Shown: in pieces, positions 1 to 8,670 of the stretch
Layout: every line of letters begins with the position of its first letter
How positions within the stretch are numbered: position 1 is the stretch's first letter
From: Sphingomonas sp.
Lineage (GTDB): Bacteria > Pseudomonadota > Alphaproteobacteria > Sphingomonadales > Sphingomonadaceae
Assembly (NCBI GenBank): GCA_019635535.1
Contig: JAHBZH010000001.1
Span: 2,136,995-2,200,994, forward strand
Reading direction: 5' to 3'
DNA length: 64,000 bases
Notes under the pieces: model-generated
Seen by the model: the letters and a program-made list of their open reading frames with translations, nothing else
What the model was told of the DNA's origin: nothing
Database searches by the model: none
Translations under genes and position numbers: made by a program

Positions 1-16
1 TCCCATCCCCTTCCAT

Positions 17-33
17 TTGCCAGAATCTGGCAA
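17..33. promoter_or_regulatory. 17-bp palindrome upstream of the S41 protease gene
   Basis: Perfect inverted repeat TTGCCAGA-A-TCTGGCAA about 90 bp before the first gene. It could be an operator for that gene or belong to whatever lies left of the window. No regulator is adjacent, so this is only a symmetry observation. I see no gene in bases 1-123. Confidence 0.3.
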
Positions 34-123
34 GCCCGTGCCGGTCTTTGCCCGAAATCGCAGCCGATCCCAAGGGATAAGGCGTCCGGGGACATGGCCG
101 CGCGCCATATCGGAGGAGAGATT

Positions 124-1452
124 ATGCGCCGGGTGCTTTCGATCATGCTGACGGGTCTTGCGGCGAGTATCGCGCCGCCGGCGATCATGGCCGCGCAGGG
201 CCAGCCACCCGCCGCACCCGCCGCGCAGGCCGATCCGCGCGCCGTCGTCGCCCAGGTGCGCCGGATCCTCGCCGAACGCTATGTCCTGCCCGAGCGACGC
301 CCGGCGCTCGACGCGATCCTCGCGCGCGGCCTGGCAGCGGGGCGCTACGACGTGTCCGATCCGGCCACGCTCGCCGATCGCATCTCCTCCGACCTGGCCG
401 AAGCTGGCAACGACAAGCATCTGGGATTCAGCTACAATCCGCAGCAGGCGGCGATGCTGAGCCGCCAGCCGGAGGGCGGCCCGCCCAACCCCGAAATCTT
501 CCGCAGCATGGCCCGCGCGAACAATCACGGCGTGAGCGAGCTGCGCGTCTTGCCGGGCAATATCCGGTACATGAACTATACCAGCTTCATGTGGACGGGG
601 CCGGACAGCGCGGCCGCGCTGGAGCGGGCGATGCGCTTCCTGGCCGACGGCGACGCCGTGATCATCGACCTGCGCTACAATGGCGGCGGCAGCCCGGCGG
701 CGGTCCAGTATATCGTCAGCCATTTCCTGCCGCCGGACCGCCCGCTGGTCGAATTCCACATGGGCGGCCAGCCCGAGCCGGACCGGCTTTCGACGCTCGC
801 CGAGCTCCCCGCCGGCCGGATGATCGGCAAGCCGCTCTACGTGCTGACCAGCCGCGGTTCGGCCTCGGCGGCGGAGGAATTCACCGGCCATGTCGCCGGC
901 TTCCGCCTCGGCGAGACGGTCGGCGCGACCACCGCCGGCGCCGCCTTCCGCAACGAGCTGGTCCCGGTTGCCGGCGGCTATGTGCTCAGCGTCTCGGTCG
1001 GCCGCCCGGTGCTGGCCGCGACCGGCGGCGACTGGGAAGCGACCGGCATCGCGCCGACCGTCCCCGCCGACGTCGAGCGCGCGCTCGACGTGGCGCAGCT
1101 CCACGCGCTGCGGCGGCTGGCGGCGGAGGGACCGGAGCCGCAGCGCGCCCAGCGCGGCGCGCTGGCCGAGGCGGTCGCGGCCCGGCTGGAGCCGCGCGCG
1201 CCCGCCCGCCGGCTCGATGCCTATGCCGGCAGGTTCGGCATCCGCCGCGTCACGGCCGAGGACGGGCGCCTTTTCTATCAGGTCGAGGACCGCCCCCGCA
1301 TCGCGCTGATCCCGCTCGGCGGCGACCGCTTCGCGCTGGAATCGAGCCCTGGGACACGGCTCGATTTCGAAGCATCGGACGGGATTGCCCGCGCCATCTC
1401 CCTTGGCCCCGCCGGCGGCCCACCGCAGGGACGTTACGAGCGCACGCCCTGA
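124..1452 (+). CDS. Exported S41 family serine peptidase
   Basis: A 442-residue protein with an N-terminal signal peptide (MRRVLSIMLTGLAASIAPP, cleavage probably after the following Ala-rich stretch), so it acts in the periplasm or at the outer membrane. The S41 (tail-specific/tricorn-like) core shows in the middle: a hydrophobic strand ending in DLRYNGGGS, then SRGSASAAEEF, which holds the presumed catalytic serine, and a GATTAGAA segment where the family usually has GETTAGGA. The last third resembles the small C-terminal beta domain seen in DUF3471-like tails. ATG 124 follows a strong GGAGGAGAG; an in-frame ATG 30 bp upstream lacks a ribosome site. The convergent gor gene ends 3 bp away. 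Substrate unknown. Confidence 0.85.
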   Translation: MRRVLSIMLTGLAASIAPPAIMAAQGQPPAAPAAQADPRAVVAQVRRILAERYVLPERRPALDAILARGLAAGRYDVSDPATLADRISSDLAEAGNDKHLGFSYNPQQAAMLSRQPEGGPPNPEIFRSMARANNHGVSELRVLPGNIRYMNYTSFMWTGPDSAAALERAMRFLADGDAVIIDLRYNGGGSPAAVQYIVSHFLPPDRPLVEFHMGGQPEPDRLSTLAELPAGRMIGKPLYVLTSRGSASAAEEFTGHVAGFRLGETVGATTAGAAFRNELVPVAGGYVLSVSVGRPVLAATGGDWEATGIAPTVPADVERALDVAQLHALRRLAAEGPEPQRAQRGALAEAVAARLEPRAPARRLDAYAGRFGIRRVTAEDGRLFYQVEDRPRIALIPLGGDRFALESSPGTRLDFEASDGIARAISLGPAGGPPQGRYERTP

Positions 1453-1455
1453 ACG

Positions 1456-2805
1456 TCAGCGCATCAGCACCAGCTCCTCCGACATGGTCGGGTGGAGCGC
1501 GATCGTTTCGTCGAACTGGGCCTTGGTGAGGCCGGCCTTCACGGCGATCGCGGCGGCCTGGAGGATTTCGGGAGCGTCGGGGCCGATCATGTGGAGGCCG
1601 ACCACCTTGTCGGTGCCTTCGTCGACGATCAGCTTGTAGAGCGAGCGTTCGTTGCGGCCGGCCAGCACGTTCTTCATCGGCCGGAAATCCGACGTGAAGG
1701 TCCGCACCGAGCCCAATTTGTTGCGCGCCTCCCCCTCCGTCATGCCGACGCCGGCGATCGGCGGGTGGCTGAAGACGGCGGCCGGGATGTTCGCATAATC
1801 GACGCGGGTCGGCTTGTCGCCGAACACGGTGTCGGCGAAGGCCTGTCCCTCGCGGATCGCGACCGGAGTGAGCTGCACCCGGTCGGTCACGTCGCCGATC
1901 GCGTAGATGCTCGGCACCGAGGACTGATTGTCCTCGTCCACCAGCACCGCGCCGTTCTTGCCGAGCTCGACGCCCGCCGCCTCCAGCCCCAGCCCCGCCG
2001 TGTTCGGCGCGCGGCCGACCGCCCAGAGCAGCAGGTCCGCCTCGATCGGGTCCTGCCCCGAAAGATGGATGCGCAGCGTGCCGTCCTTCTTCCTGACGAT
2101 CTTCTCGAACGGCGCGTTGAACTTGAAATCGATGCCCTTGGTCAGCGAAATCTGGAGCAGTCGGTCGCGAATCTGCTCGTCATAGTGGCGCAGGATGCGG
2201 TCGCCGCGATTGACGATCGTGACGTGGCAGGAGAATTCGTGGAAGATGCCGGCGAACTCGTTGGCGATATAGCCGCCGCCGGCGATCACCACGCGCTTCG
2301 GCATCTTCTCCAGATGGAACACCTCGTTCGAGGTGATGCCGTGCTCCGCGCCGGGCACGTCGGGGATCACCGGATGGGCGCCGGCGGCGATCAGGATCGT
2401 GCCCGCGCTGAGCTTCGTGCCGTCGGCCAGGGTCACTTCGTTGGGGCCGGTGACGGTCGCGCGCTGCGGGACGATCTCGACCTCGTGCCGGTCGAGGATG
2501 TCGTGATAGATGCCCTCCAGCCGCTCGACCTCGCCCAGCACATTGTCGCGCAGCGTCGGCCAGTCGAACGTGCACTTGCCAAGCTTCCAGCCGAACCGGG
2601 CGGCATCCTGCAGATCCTCGGCGAAATGGGCGCCGTAGACGAGCAGCTTCTTGGGCACGCAGCCGCGAATCACGCAGGTGCCGCCGACGCGGAACTCCTC
2701 CGCCACCGCGACGCGCGCTCCATGCGAGGCCGCGACCCGCGAGGCGCGCACGCCGCCGGAACCGGCACCGATAACGAAGAGATCGTAATCGTAGGTCCTG
2801 GTCAT
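1456..2805 (-). CDS. gor: Glutathione-disulfide reductase
   Basis: A 449-residue NADPH-dependent flavoprotein disulfide reductase that regenerates reduced glutathione in the cytoplasm. The N-terminus has the FAD dinucleotide fold (FVIGAGSGGVRASR), followed by the redox-active disulfide in GGTCVIRGCVPKK. A second fold (GGGYIANEFA) binds NADPH, YAIGDVTD closes the FAD site, and the C-terminus carries the His-Glu pair in ALHPTMSEE. Length and C-terminus (ending ELVLMR) fit the glutathione reductase branch rather than lipoamide dehydrogenase or mercuric reductase. It overlaps the 3' end of pgi by 4 bp (ATGA), so the two are probably translationally coupled. Pgi and Gor may be cotranscribed to tie sugar-phosphate flux to NADPH use, which is an inference. 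Confidence 0.95.
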   Translation of the reverse strand: MTRTYDYDLFVIGAGSGGVRASRVAASHGARVAVAEEFRVGGTCVIRGCVPKKLLVYGAHFAEDLQDAARFGWKLGKCTFDWPTLRDNVLGEVERLEGIYHDILDRHEVEIVPQRATVTGPNEVTLADGTKLSAGTILIAAGAHPVIPDVPGAEHGITSNEVFHLEKMPKRVVIAGGGYIANEFAGIFHEFSCHVTIVNRGDRILRHYDEQIRDRLLQISLTKGIDFKFNAPFEKIVRKKDGTLRIHLSGQDPIEADLLLWAVGRAPNTAGLGLEAAGVELGKNGAVLVDEDNQSSVPSIYAIGDVTDRVQLTPVAIREGQAFADTVFGDKPTRVDYANIPAAVFSHPPIAGVGMTEGEARNKLGSVRTFTSDFRPMKNVLAGRNERSLYKLIVDEGTDKVVGLHMIGPDAPEILQAAAIAVKAGLTKAQFDETIALHPTMSEELVLMR

Positions 2806-4310
2806 TCTGGCTGGTCTCCGAAAGCCCGCGCGATCAGTGCCTCGGTCGAGGGATCGAAGGCGGGCGGCTCGTCCTCGTCCATCGCCCTGGCCATTTCCTT
2901 GCCCAGCTCGACGCCGAACTGGTCGAACGGATTGATGCCGAGCAGGACGGCATTGGCGAAGGTGCGATGCTCGTAAAAGGCGATCAGCGCGCCCAATGTG
3001 GCGGGATCGAGCCGGTCGAGCAGGATCGTCGTCGAGGGACGGTCGCCCGGATAGGCGCGATGGGGATCGTCCGCCGCACGCCCGGCCATCAAGGCGGCGC
3101 CCTGCGCGAAGGCGTTGGCGAGGAGCTGGCGGTGATGCGCCATGTCGAGATGGTGGCCCGGCTCGATCGACGCGACGAACTCCACCGGCACGAGATGCGT
3201 GCCCTGATGGAGAAGCTGGAACATGGCATGTTGCGCGTCGGTGCCGACGCCGCCCCAGACGATCGCGGCGGTGGCGCGGCCCACAGGCGCGCCGTCCAGC
3301 CTGACCGACTTGCCGTTGGATTCCATCTCGAGCTGCTGGAGATAGGCGGGAAGCAGGCGGAGGCGCTCGTCATAGGCGAAGGCCGCGCGGGTCCCGGCGC
3401 CGGCGATGTTGGCGTAATAGCGATCGACGAAGGCGGCGAGCAAAGGCGCGTTGCGCTCCGGCGGGGCCAGACGGAAATGGCGGTCCATCGCCGCTGCGCC
3501 CTCCAGCAGGCTCTCGAACGCGTCCCAGCCCAATGCCAGCGCCGCCGGAAAGCCGATCGAGGACCAGAGCGACCAGCGCCCGCCGACCGTTTCGGAAAAG
3601 GGCAGGATGCGCGTTTCGTCGATGCCGAATTCGATCGCCTTGTCGGGGCTGGCGGTGAGCGCGATCGTGCGGCCGAGCGGATCGATCACGCCATGCTCGT
3701 CCATCCAGGCGAGGGCGGATTCCGCATTGAGCATCGTCTCGGCCGTCGTGAAGGTCTTGGAGGCGATGACGAGCAGGGTGGCGTGCGGATCGAAATCCGC
3801 GATGGCCTGTTCCAGCGCCGCGCCGTCCACGTTGGAGACGATGGCGACGTCATAGCGCCCGGCCTTCCGGCCCAGCGCATCGACCAGCAGCTCCGGCCCC
3901 AGCGCCGAGCCGCCGATACCGATATGGAGGATGTGGCGCACCGGCCCGAACGCCTCGCCCTCGATCGCGTCGATCAGCGTGCGCATCCGGGCGTGAAGGC
4001 GCCGCGCCATCGCGACGCTGTCCGGCGCGCCCTCCCCCCGCTCCGCCGGATGTTCGGCGGCGCGGCCTTCGGTGGGGTTGGCGAGATCGCCCGCGAACAG
4101 CGCGTCGCGTCGGGCGGCGAAACCCGACGCTTCAGCCAGCGCGACGAAGGCGTCGAGATGATCGCGGTCGAGATGCGTCTTGGAGAAATCGAAAAAGACA
4201 CCGCTTTCCGCGATCGCGAGACGCGCCAGCCGGTCGGGCTCGGCGGCGAACAGGTCGGCGAGCCGGCGCCGGGGCAGTTCCGCGAGCGCGGTCCATTGCG
4301 TGTCGGTCAT
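2802..4310 (-). CDS. pgi: Glucose-6-phosphate isomerase
   Basis: A 502-residue cytoplasmic enzyme interconverting glucose 6-phosphate and fructose 6-phosphate. Two SIS domains are recognisable: IGIGGSALGPELL near residue 130 and the ASKTFTTAETM segment. Both family signatures are present, FSETVGGRWSLWSSIGFP and the helix with QQLEMESNGKSV that bears the catalytic glutamate, followed by GGVGTDAQHAMFQLLHQG. The length matches the shorter alphaproteobacterial form. It is the first gene of a two-gene unit with gor (4-bp overlap). The start ATG at 4310 lies just before a short intergenic segment with a REP-like palindrome. Confidence 0.95.
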   Translation of the reverse strand: MTDTQWTALAELPRRRLADLFAAEPDRLARLAIAESGVFFDFSKTHLDRDHLDAFVALAEASGFAARRDALFAGDLANPTEGRAAEHPAERGEGAPDSVAMARRLHARMRTLIDAIEGEAFGPVRHILHIGIGGSALGPELLVDALGRKAGRYDVAIVSNVDGAALEQAIADFDPHATLLVIASKTFTTAETMLNAESALAWMDEHGVIDPLGRTIALTASPDKAIEFGIDETRILPFSETVGGRWSLWSSIGFPAALALGWDAFESLLEGAAAMDRHFRLAPPERNAPLLAAFVDRYYANIAGAGTRAAFAYDERLRLLPAYLQQLEMESNGKSVRLDGAPVGRATAAIVWGGVGTDAQHAMFQLLHQGTHLVPVEFVASIEPGHHLDMAHHRQLLANAFAQGAALMAGRAADDPHRAYPGDRPSTTILLDRLDPATLGALIAFYEHRTFANAVLLGINPFDQFGVELGKEMARAMDEDEPPAFDPSTEALIARAFGDQPE

Positions 4311-4379
4311 CGGGCCTATCTAGGGGGCCGCGCCCGGATTGCCTAGCAAGCCCTCATCGCGTGGCGCGCTCGAGTCCGT

Positions 4380-4405
4380 CGGCCCGGCGAGGGCCGGGAT
4401 GACGT
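4380..4405. repeat. REP-like palindrome ending GGGATGACGT
   Basis: Between pgi and the MarR gene lies CGGCCC-GGCGA-GGGCCG followed by GGATGACGT. The tail resembles the repeats flanking the GIY-YIG gene near 8.6-9.0 kb (GGAATGACG), so this looks like a diverged, solitary member of the same broad class. Read on the minus strand it gives the HVIPALAG-type translation typical of such repeats. Confidence 0.5.
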
Positions 4406-4432
4406 GGGGACGGCAATTGACCCACGAATAAA

Positions 4433-4450
4433 TACGTGCATATGCACGTA
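4433..4450. promoter_or_regulatory. 18-bp perfect palindrome, probable MarR operator
   Basis: TACGTGCATATGCACGTA reads identically on both strands and ends one base before the ATG of the MarR-family gene. The position implies autorepression. It also occupies the place of a ribosome binding site, so the regulator mRNA may be leaderless. Confidence 0.65.
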
Positions 4451-4451
4451 A

Positions 4452-4865
4452 ATGCTCGAAACCCACTGCGCATGCTCGAAGCTGCGCCGGTCTGCGCGGA
4501 TCGTGACGTCGCTCTACGACGCGGCCCTCGCGCCGTCCGGCCTGTCCGTCGCGCAATTCGCGCTGCTGCGCAGCCTCGCCCGCACCGGCCCCTGCTCGCT
4601 GACCGCGTTCGGGGAAGCGACCTGCTATGATCGTTCGACGCTCAATCGCACGCTGCGGCCGCTCGAAGAGGCGGGCTATATCGCGTCCGCCGCCGGCCCG
4701 GATCGCCGCGCGCGGCTGATCGATATCACCGACAAGGCGCGATCGGTCATCGCCGCCGCCGAGCCGCACTGGCGGGACGCCGAAGCACGGATCGACGAAG
4801 CGCTGGGCGAAGAGCGCGTCGCCCTGTTCGCGATTCTCGACCGGGTCGAGGAATTGCGCGCGTGA
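4452..4865 (+). CDS. MarR family transcriptional regulator
   Basis: A 137-residue winged-helix regulator. After the first dimerisation helix (CSKLRRSARIVTSLYDAAL) come SVAQFALLRSLARTG, the recognition-helix region CYDRSTLNRTLRPLEEAGYI and the wing GPDRRARLIDITDKA, all typical of MarR. The gene overlaps the following MFS transporter by 4 bp, the classic regulator-pump arrangement, so it probably represses that transporter and itself through the palindrome directly before its start. No Shine-Dalgarno sequence can be seen ahead of ATG 4452. An in-frame GTG at 4503 would remove most of the first helix and is less likely. The ligand is unknown; several cysteines (two in the first eight residues) might sense oxidation. 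Confidence 0.85.
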   Translation: MLETHCACSKLRRSARIVTSLYDAALAPSGLSVAQFALLRSLARTGPCSLTAFGEATCYDRSTLNRTLRPLEEAGYIASAAGPDRRARLIDITDKARSVIAAAEPHWRDAEARIDEALGEERVALFAILDRVEELRA

Positions 4866-6058
4866 CCATGAAAAAACCCTGGATCGTCATCGCCTGCGCG
4901 GCCTTCATCGTCACGCTGGCGATGGGCGTGCGGCAGGCGTTCGGGCTGTTCATGCCGCAGATGAGCGTCTCGCTCGGCATCGGACGGGAGAGTTTCGGGC
5001 TCGCCATCGCCATCTCCAACCTCGTCTTCGGCCTCGCCCAGCCCTTCATCGGCGCATTGGGCGACCGTTACGGCGCGGGACGCGTCGTGCTGGGCGGCAC
5101 GATCATCTACATTATCGGCCTGATCGGCGCGGCCTGGGTGGGGAGCGCGCTGGGGCTGCACCTGACGCTCGGCTTCCTGGTCGGAATCGGGCTGGCCGCG
5201 ACCACCTTTGTGATCGTGCTCGGCGCGGTCGGCCGGGTGGTGCCGCCGGAGCGGCGCGGCCTCGCCTTCGGCATCGTCACGGCGGGCGGCTCGCTCGGCC
5301 AGTTCCTCGTCGTCCCCGCCGCGCAGATGCTGCTCTCCGATCTCGGCTACCGGCTCGCCCTCATCGTGCTCGCAGGAATGGTCGCGGTCTGCGCGGTGCT
5401 GGCGATCGGCGTGGCGGGCAAGCCGGCGAACGGCACGGAGGAAGGGCCGCGCCAGTCGCTGCGCGAGGCGCTGGGCGAAGCCGCCGCCTATCCGCGCTAC
5501 TGGCTGCTCAATCTCGGCTTCTTCGTCTGCGGCTTTCACGTCGCCTTCATCGCCACCCATTTCCCGGCCTATCTCGACGACAAGGGATTGGGCCTCGCCG
5601 TCGGCGCGACGGCCCTGGCTTTGGTCGGCCTGTTCAACATCTTCGGTTCCTACCTGTTCGGCCTGTCCGGCGATTACTGGCGCAAGAATTATGTGCTGAG
5701 CGCGCTTTATGCCGCGCGCGGCGTGGTGATCGTCATCTTCCTGCTGCTGCCTCTCACCCCGGCCACCGCACTCGCCTTCGCCGGGGCGATGGGCTTCCTG
5801 TGGCTTGGCACCGTGCCGCTGACCAGCGGGCTGGTCGGCACGATGTTCGGCACGCGCTATCTTTCGACGCTCTACGGCATCGTGTTCCTCAGCCATCAGG
5901 TCGGCAGCTTCTTCGGCGCCTGGCTCGCCGGCTATTATTTCGACCGCAGCGGCACATACGACTGGGCCTGGGGCGCCTCGATCGCGCTCGCCGTCTTCGC
6001 CGCGCTCATTCACCTGCCGGTGCGCGACGCGCCGGCGCGCCGGGTGCAGCCGGCATGA
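4862..6058 (+). CDS. MFS transporter
   Basis: A 398-residue inner-membrane permease with 12 predicted membrane segments. The early part (RQAFGLFMPQMSVSLGIGR, then GALGDRYGAGRVVLGG as the loop 2-3 motif) resembles the oxalate/formate-antiporter and YbfB-like branches of the major facilitator superfamily. It is translationally coupled to the upstream MarR regulator; GTG 4862 is preceded by GAGGAA at suitable spacing, and ATG 4868 is an alternative start. Regulator-pump pairing suggests export of, or response to, a small organic compound, but the substrate cannot be told from the sequence. Confidence 0.85.
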   Translation: MTMKKPWIVIACAAFIVTLAMGVRQAFGLFMPQMSVSLGIGRESFGLAIAISNLVFGLAQPFIGALGDRYGAGRVVLGGTIIYIIGLIGAAWVGSALGLHLTLGFLVGIGLAATTFVIVLGAVGRVVPPERRGLAFGIVTAGGSLGQFLVVPAAQMLLSDLGYRLALIVLAGMVAVCAVLAIGVAGKPANGTEEGPRQSLREALGEAAAYPRYWLLNLGFFVCGFHVAFIATHFPAYLDDKGLGLAVGATALALVGLFNIFGSYLFGLSGDYWRKNYVLSALYAARGVVIVIFLLLPLTPATALAFAGAMGFLWLGTVPLTSGLVGTMFGTRYLSTLYGIVFLSHQVGSFFGAWLAGYYFDRSGTYDWAWGASIALAVFAALIHLPVRDAPARRVQPA

Positions 6059-6180
6059 AGCGCGCATTGCCCTGGATAGCCCCGCTCGCGCTGGCCCCGG
6101 TCGCGATCGCCGGGCTCGCCATGTGGCAGAGCCAGGCCACCCCGATCTGGCTGGCAGGTTTCATCGCCGCCTGCTTCTGA
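6055..6180 (+). CDS. 41-residue membrane protein
   Basis: A short frame starting ATG 6055, overlapping the stop of the MFS gene by 4 bp (ATGA). It encodes MKRALPWIAPLALAPVAIAG followed by LAMWQSQATPIWLAGFIAACF: essentially one or two short hydrophobic helices with a positively charged N-terminus. The coupling to the upstream transporter supports it being translated, and lepB begins 38 bp later. It may be an accessory of the transporter; no family recognised. Confidence 0.5.
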   Translation: MKRALPWIAPLALAPVAIAGLAMWQSQATPIWLAGFIAACF

Positions 6181-6218
6181 CGCTTGACCGCCCGCCGCCC
6201 CCAAGCGAAAGCGGCGCG

Positions 6219-7067
6219 ATGAACGTCCCCGTTCCCCGCCCGGCCGAAGCCGACGCCGCGCCGCCCGCGAAAAAGGCGGAAAGCTGGTGGGACACTTTGC
6301 GCTTCTTCCTGCTACTCTTCCTCGCCGCAATCGTCCTGCGCAGCTTCGTCGTCGCGCCGTTCAGCATCCCGTCGGGGTCGATGCTGCCCAGCCTGGTGAT
6401 CGGCGATCACCTCTTCGTCTCCAAATGGTCCTACGGCTATTCGCGCTACGCCATGCCGTTCGGCCTTGGCGGGTTCGAGGGACGGTTCCTCGGCCGGCTG
6501 CCGGCGCGCGGCGACATTGTCGTCTTCCGCTATCCAGGGCCGGAGGAAGAGGATTATGTGAAACGGGTGATCGGCCTGCCCGGCGACACGATCGAGGTGC
6601 GGCGCGGGGTGGTCATTCTGAATGGCGCGCCGCTGCCGCGCCAGCGCATCGCCGATTTCGCGATGCCGATCACCCCCAACAGCCCGTGCCGCGCCGTGAC
6701 CCGTGAAGGCGCGCGGCGGATCGACGCAGACGACGGCGCATCGGTCTGCGCCTATGCCCGCTTCCGCGAGACGCTGCCGGGCGGACGCAGCTATGACGTG
6801 CTGGACCAGACCGAATCCGGCCCCGGCGACAATATCGCGCCAGTCGTCGTGCCGGAGGGCCACCTCTTCGTGATGGGCGACAATCGCGACGACAGCCTCG
6901 ACAGCCGTTTCTCCGTCGAGGATGGCGGCGTCGGCCTGCTGCCGCTCGACAATCTGCTCGGCCGCACGCTGATCGCCTTCTGGTCGACGGACGGATCGGC
7001 CGAGTGGGTCAAGCCCTGGACCTGGTTCAGCGCCGCCCGCTGGGACCGGATGGGAGAGACCTGGTGA
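6219..7067 (+). CDS. lepB: Signal peptidase I
   Basis: A 282-residue inner-membrane serine protease that removes signal peptides from exported proteins. One membrane helix (about residues 28-46) leads into the catalytic serine in PSGSMLPSL (Ser54). The general-base lysine is in DYVKRVIGLPGD (Lys115), and box E follows as GDNRDDSLDSR. A disulfide-sized pair of cysteines lies in the periplasmic insert (SPCRAV, SVCAYA). ATG 6219 was chosen because the Ala/Pro-rich cytoplasmic N-terminus begins there; upstream frame has no ribosome site. It overlaps rnc by 4 bp, giving the lepB-rnc-era chain common in proteobacteria. Confidence 0.95.
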   Translation: MNVPVPRPAEADAAPPAKKAESWWDTLRFFLLLFLAAIVLRSFVVAPFSIPSGSMLPSLVIGDHLFVSKWSYGYSRYAMPFGLGGFEGRFLGRLPARGDIVVFRYPGPEEEDYVKRVIGLPGDTIEVRRGVVILNGAPLPRQRIADFAMPITPNSPCRAVTREGARRIDADDGASVCAYARFRETLPGGRSYDVLDQTESGPGDNIAPVVVPEGHLFVMGDNRDDSLDSRFSVEDGGVGLLPLDNLLGRTLIAFWSTDGSAEWVKPWTWFSAARWDRMGETW

Positions 7068-7729
7068 CGCAGGGTCTTGCCGAGTGGATCGCTCAGGCCA
7101 CCGGCCACCGCCCGAACGATCTTGCGCTGTTCGAACGCGCGTTGACCCATGGCAGCCATGGCGGCCCGGATTACGAGCGGCTGGAGTTTCTCGGCGACCG
7201 GGTGCTCGGCCTCGTCGTCGCGCGCTGGCTCTACGAAAGCTATCCGGACGAGCCGGAGGGCAAGCTGTCGCACCGGCTCAACGCGCTCGTCACCCGCGAG
7301 GTCTGCGCCGAGATCGCACGGGAGATCGGCGTCGCCTCCCGCCTGCGCCTCGGCAAGCAGGCGATCGACGACGGCGTGTTCAAGAGCGACAATGTGCTCG
7401 GCGACATCGTCGAGGCGCTGATCGGCGCGCTCTATCTCGACGCCGGGCTGGAGGCCGCGCAGAGCTTCGTGCGCGCCGCCTGGCAGGACAGGGTCACCCG
7501 CCTCGCCGCGCCGCCCAAGCATCCCAAGGCCGCGCTGCAGGAATGGACCGCCGCCCACAAGCGACGCCCGCCCGAATATCGGGTCGTCGACACCAGCGGG
7601 CCGGACCATGCCCGGCGCTTCACCGTCTCGGTCAGCGTGAACGGCGTGGGCGAGGCCACGGGCACGGGCCTCTCCAAGCAGGAAGCCGAGACCGAGGCCG
7701 CCAAGGCGCTGCTGGGAGAGCTGAAATGA
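7064..7729 (+). CDS. rnc: Ribonuclease III
   Basis: A 221-residue double-strand-specific endoribonuclease that matures rRNA precursors and cuts structured mRNAs. The nuclease domain has the signature ERLEFLGDRVLGLV and the second metal cluster in DNVLGDIVEALIGALYLDAG. A double-stranded RNA-binding domain follows (PKAALQEWTAAHKRRP to GLSKQEAETEAAKALL). GTG 7064 overlaps the lepB stop (GTGA) and gives the usual N-terminus; a longer frame opens earlier inside lepB but is not needed. The stop overlaps the ATG of era by 4 bp. Confidence 0.95.
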   Translation: MTQGLAEWIAQATGHRPNDLALFERALTHGSHGGPDYERLEFLGDRVLGLVVARWLYESYPDEPEGKLSHRLNALVTREVCAEIAREIGVASRLRLGKQAIDDGVFKSDNVLGDIVEALIGALYLDAGLEAAQSFVRAAWQDRVTRLAAPPKHPKAALQEWTAAHKRRPPEYRVVDTSGPDHARRFTVSVSVNGVGEATGTGLSKQEAETEAAKALLGELK

Positions 7730-8619
7730 CCACCCGCTGCGGCTTCGTCGCCGTCGTCGGCGCGCCCAATGCGGGCAAGTCCACCTTGGTCAACGCTTTG
7801 GTCGGCCAGAAGGTCGCGATCGTGACGCCCAAGGCGCAGACGACGCGCGTGCGCCTGATGGGCATCGCGATTCTGGGCGAGGCGCAGGTCATGCTGCTCG
7901 ACACGCCCGGCATCTTCGAGCCCAAGCGCAGGCTCGACCGGGCGATGGTCGCCGCCGCCTGGGGCAGCGCGCAGGACGCCGACCTGATCGCCCTCGTCGT
8001 CGATGCCGGCGCCGGACTGAAGCGCGGCGTCACCGAATTGCTCGATGTGCTGAAGGACCGGCGCGAGCCCAAGATCCTGATCCTCAACAAGGTCGATCTG
8101 GTGAAGAAGGAGGAGCTGCTCACCCTCGTCACCCAGTTCGACGGGCGCGGATCGTTCGAAGAGATTTTCATGATCTCCGCCGCGACCGGCGACGGCGTGG
8201 CAGACCTGAAGACGACGCTGGCGGCGCGCATGCCGGAAGGGCCGTGGCATTTCCCGGAGGACCAGGTGTCCGACGCCACCGACCGGATGATGGCGGCCGA
8301 GATCACCCGCGAGCAGCTCTATCTCCAGCTCCACAACGAGCTGCCTTATGCGAGCGCGATCGAGACCGAGAAATATGAGGAGCGCAAGGACGGCTCCGTC
8401 GTCATCCACCAGCAGATCCTGGTCGGCCGCGACAGCCAGAAGGCGATCGTGCTGGGCAAGGGCGGCGCCCGCATCAAGGCGATCGGCGCCGCCGCCCGCC
8501 AGGAGCTCGCCACCGCGTTCGGCCGCAAGGTCCACCTCTTCCTCCATGTGAAGGTGAACCCGAGATGGGAAGAGGATCGCGGGCTGTATCAGGAGATCGG
8601 GCTGGATTGGGTGGAGTGA
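7726..8619 (+). CDS. era: GTPase Era
   Basis: A 297-residue essential GTPase that binds the 3' end of 16S rRNA and helps assemble the 30S subunit. The G domain shows GAPNAGKST (P-loop), the switch I region TPKAQTTRVR, DTPGIFEPKRRLDRAM and NKVD. The C-terminal KH domain contains VLGKGGARIKAIGAAARQEL and ends KVNPRWEEDRGLYQEIGLDW. Third gene of the overlapping lepB-rnc-era chain; RNase III makes the rRNA ends that Era later checks. Confidence 0.97.
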   Translation: MTTRCGFVAVVGAPNAGKSTLVNALVGQKVAIVTPKAQTTRVRLMGIAILGEAQVMLLDTPGIFEPKRRLDRAMVAAAWGSAQDADLIALVVDAGAGLKRGVTELLDVLKDRREPKILILNKVDLVKKEELLTLVTQFDGRGSFEEIFMISAATGDGVADLKTTLAARMPEGPWHFPEDQVSDATDRMMAAEITREQLYLQLHNELPYASAIETEKYEERKDGSVVIHQQILVGRDSQKAIVLGKGGARIKAIGAAARQELATAFGRKVHLFLHVKVNPRWEEDRGLYQEIGLDWVE

Positions 8620-8634
8620 TGACTACATTTCTCC

Positions 8635-8664
8635 CGTCATTCCCGCGAACGCGGGAATCCAGCT
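8635..8664. repeat. Left 30-bp inverted repeat of the GIY-YIG element
   Basis: Thirty bases that are the exact reverse complement of 8969-8998. Internally palindromic: TTCCCGCG-AA-CGCGGGAA, flanked by CGTCA and TCCAGCT. It ends 6 bp before the ATG of the GIY-YIG gene, so it also takes the place of its leader. Confidence 0.9.
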
Positions 8665-8670
8665 AAGCTT

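Noticed and set aside
4320..4769. Open frame on the minus strand through the pgi-marR gap
   Set aside because: Its start lies inside the MarR gene and its end translates the REP-like palindrome (HVIPALAG); not a gene.
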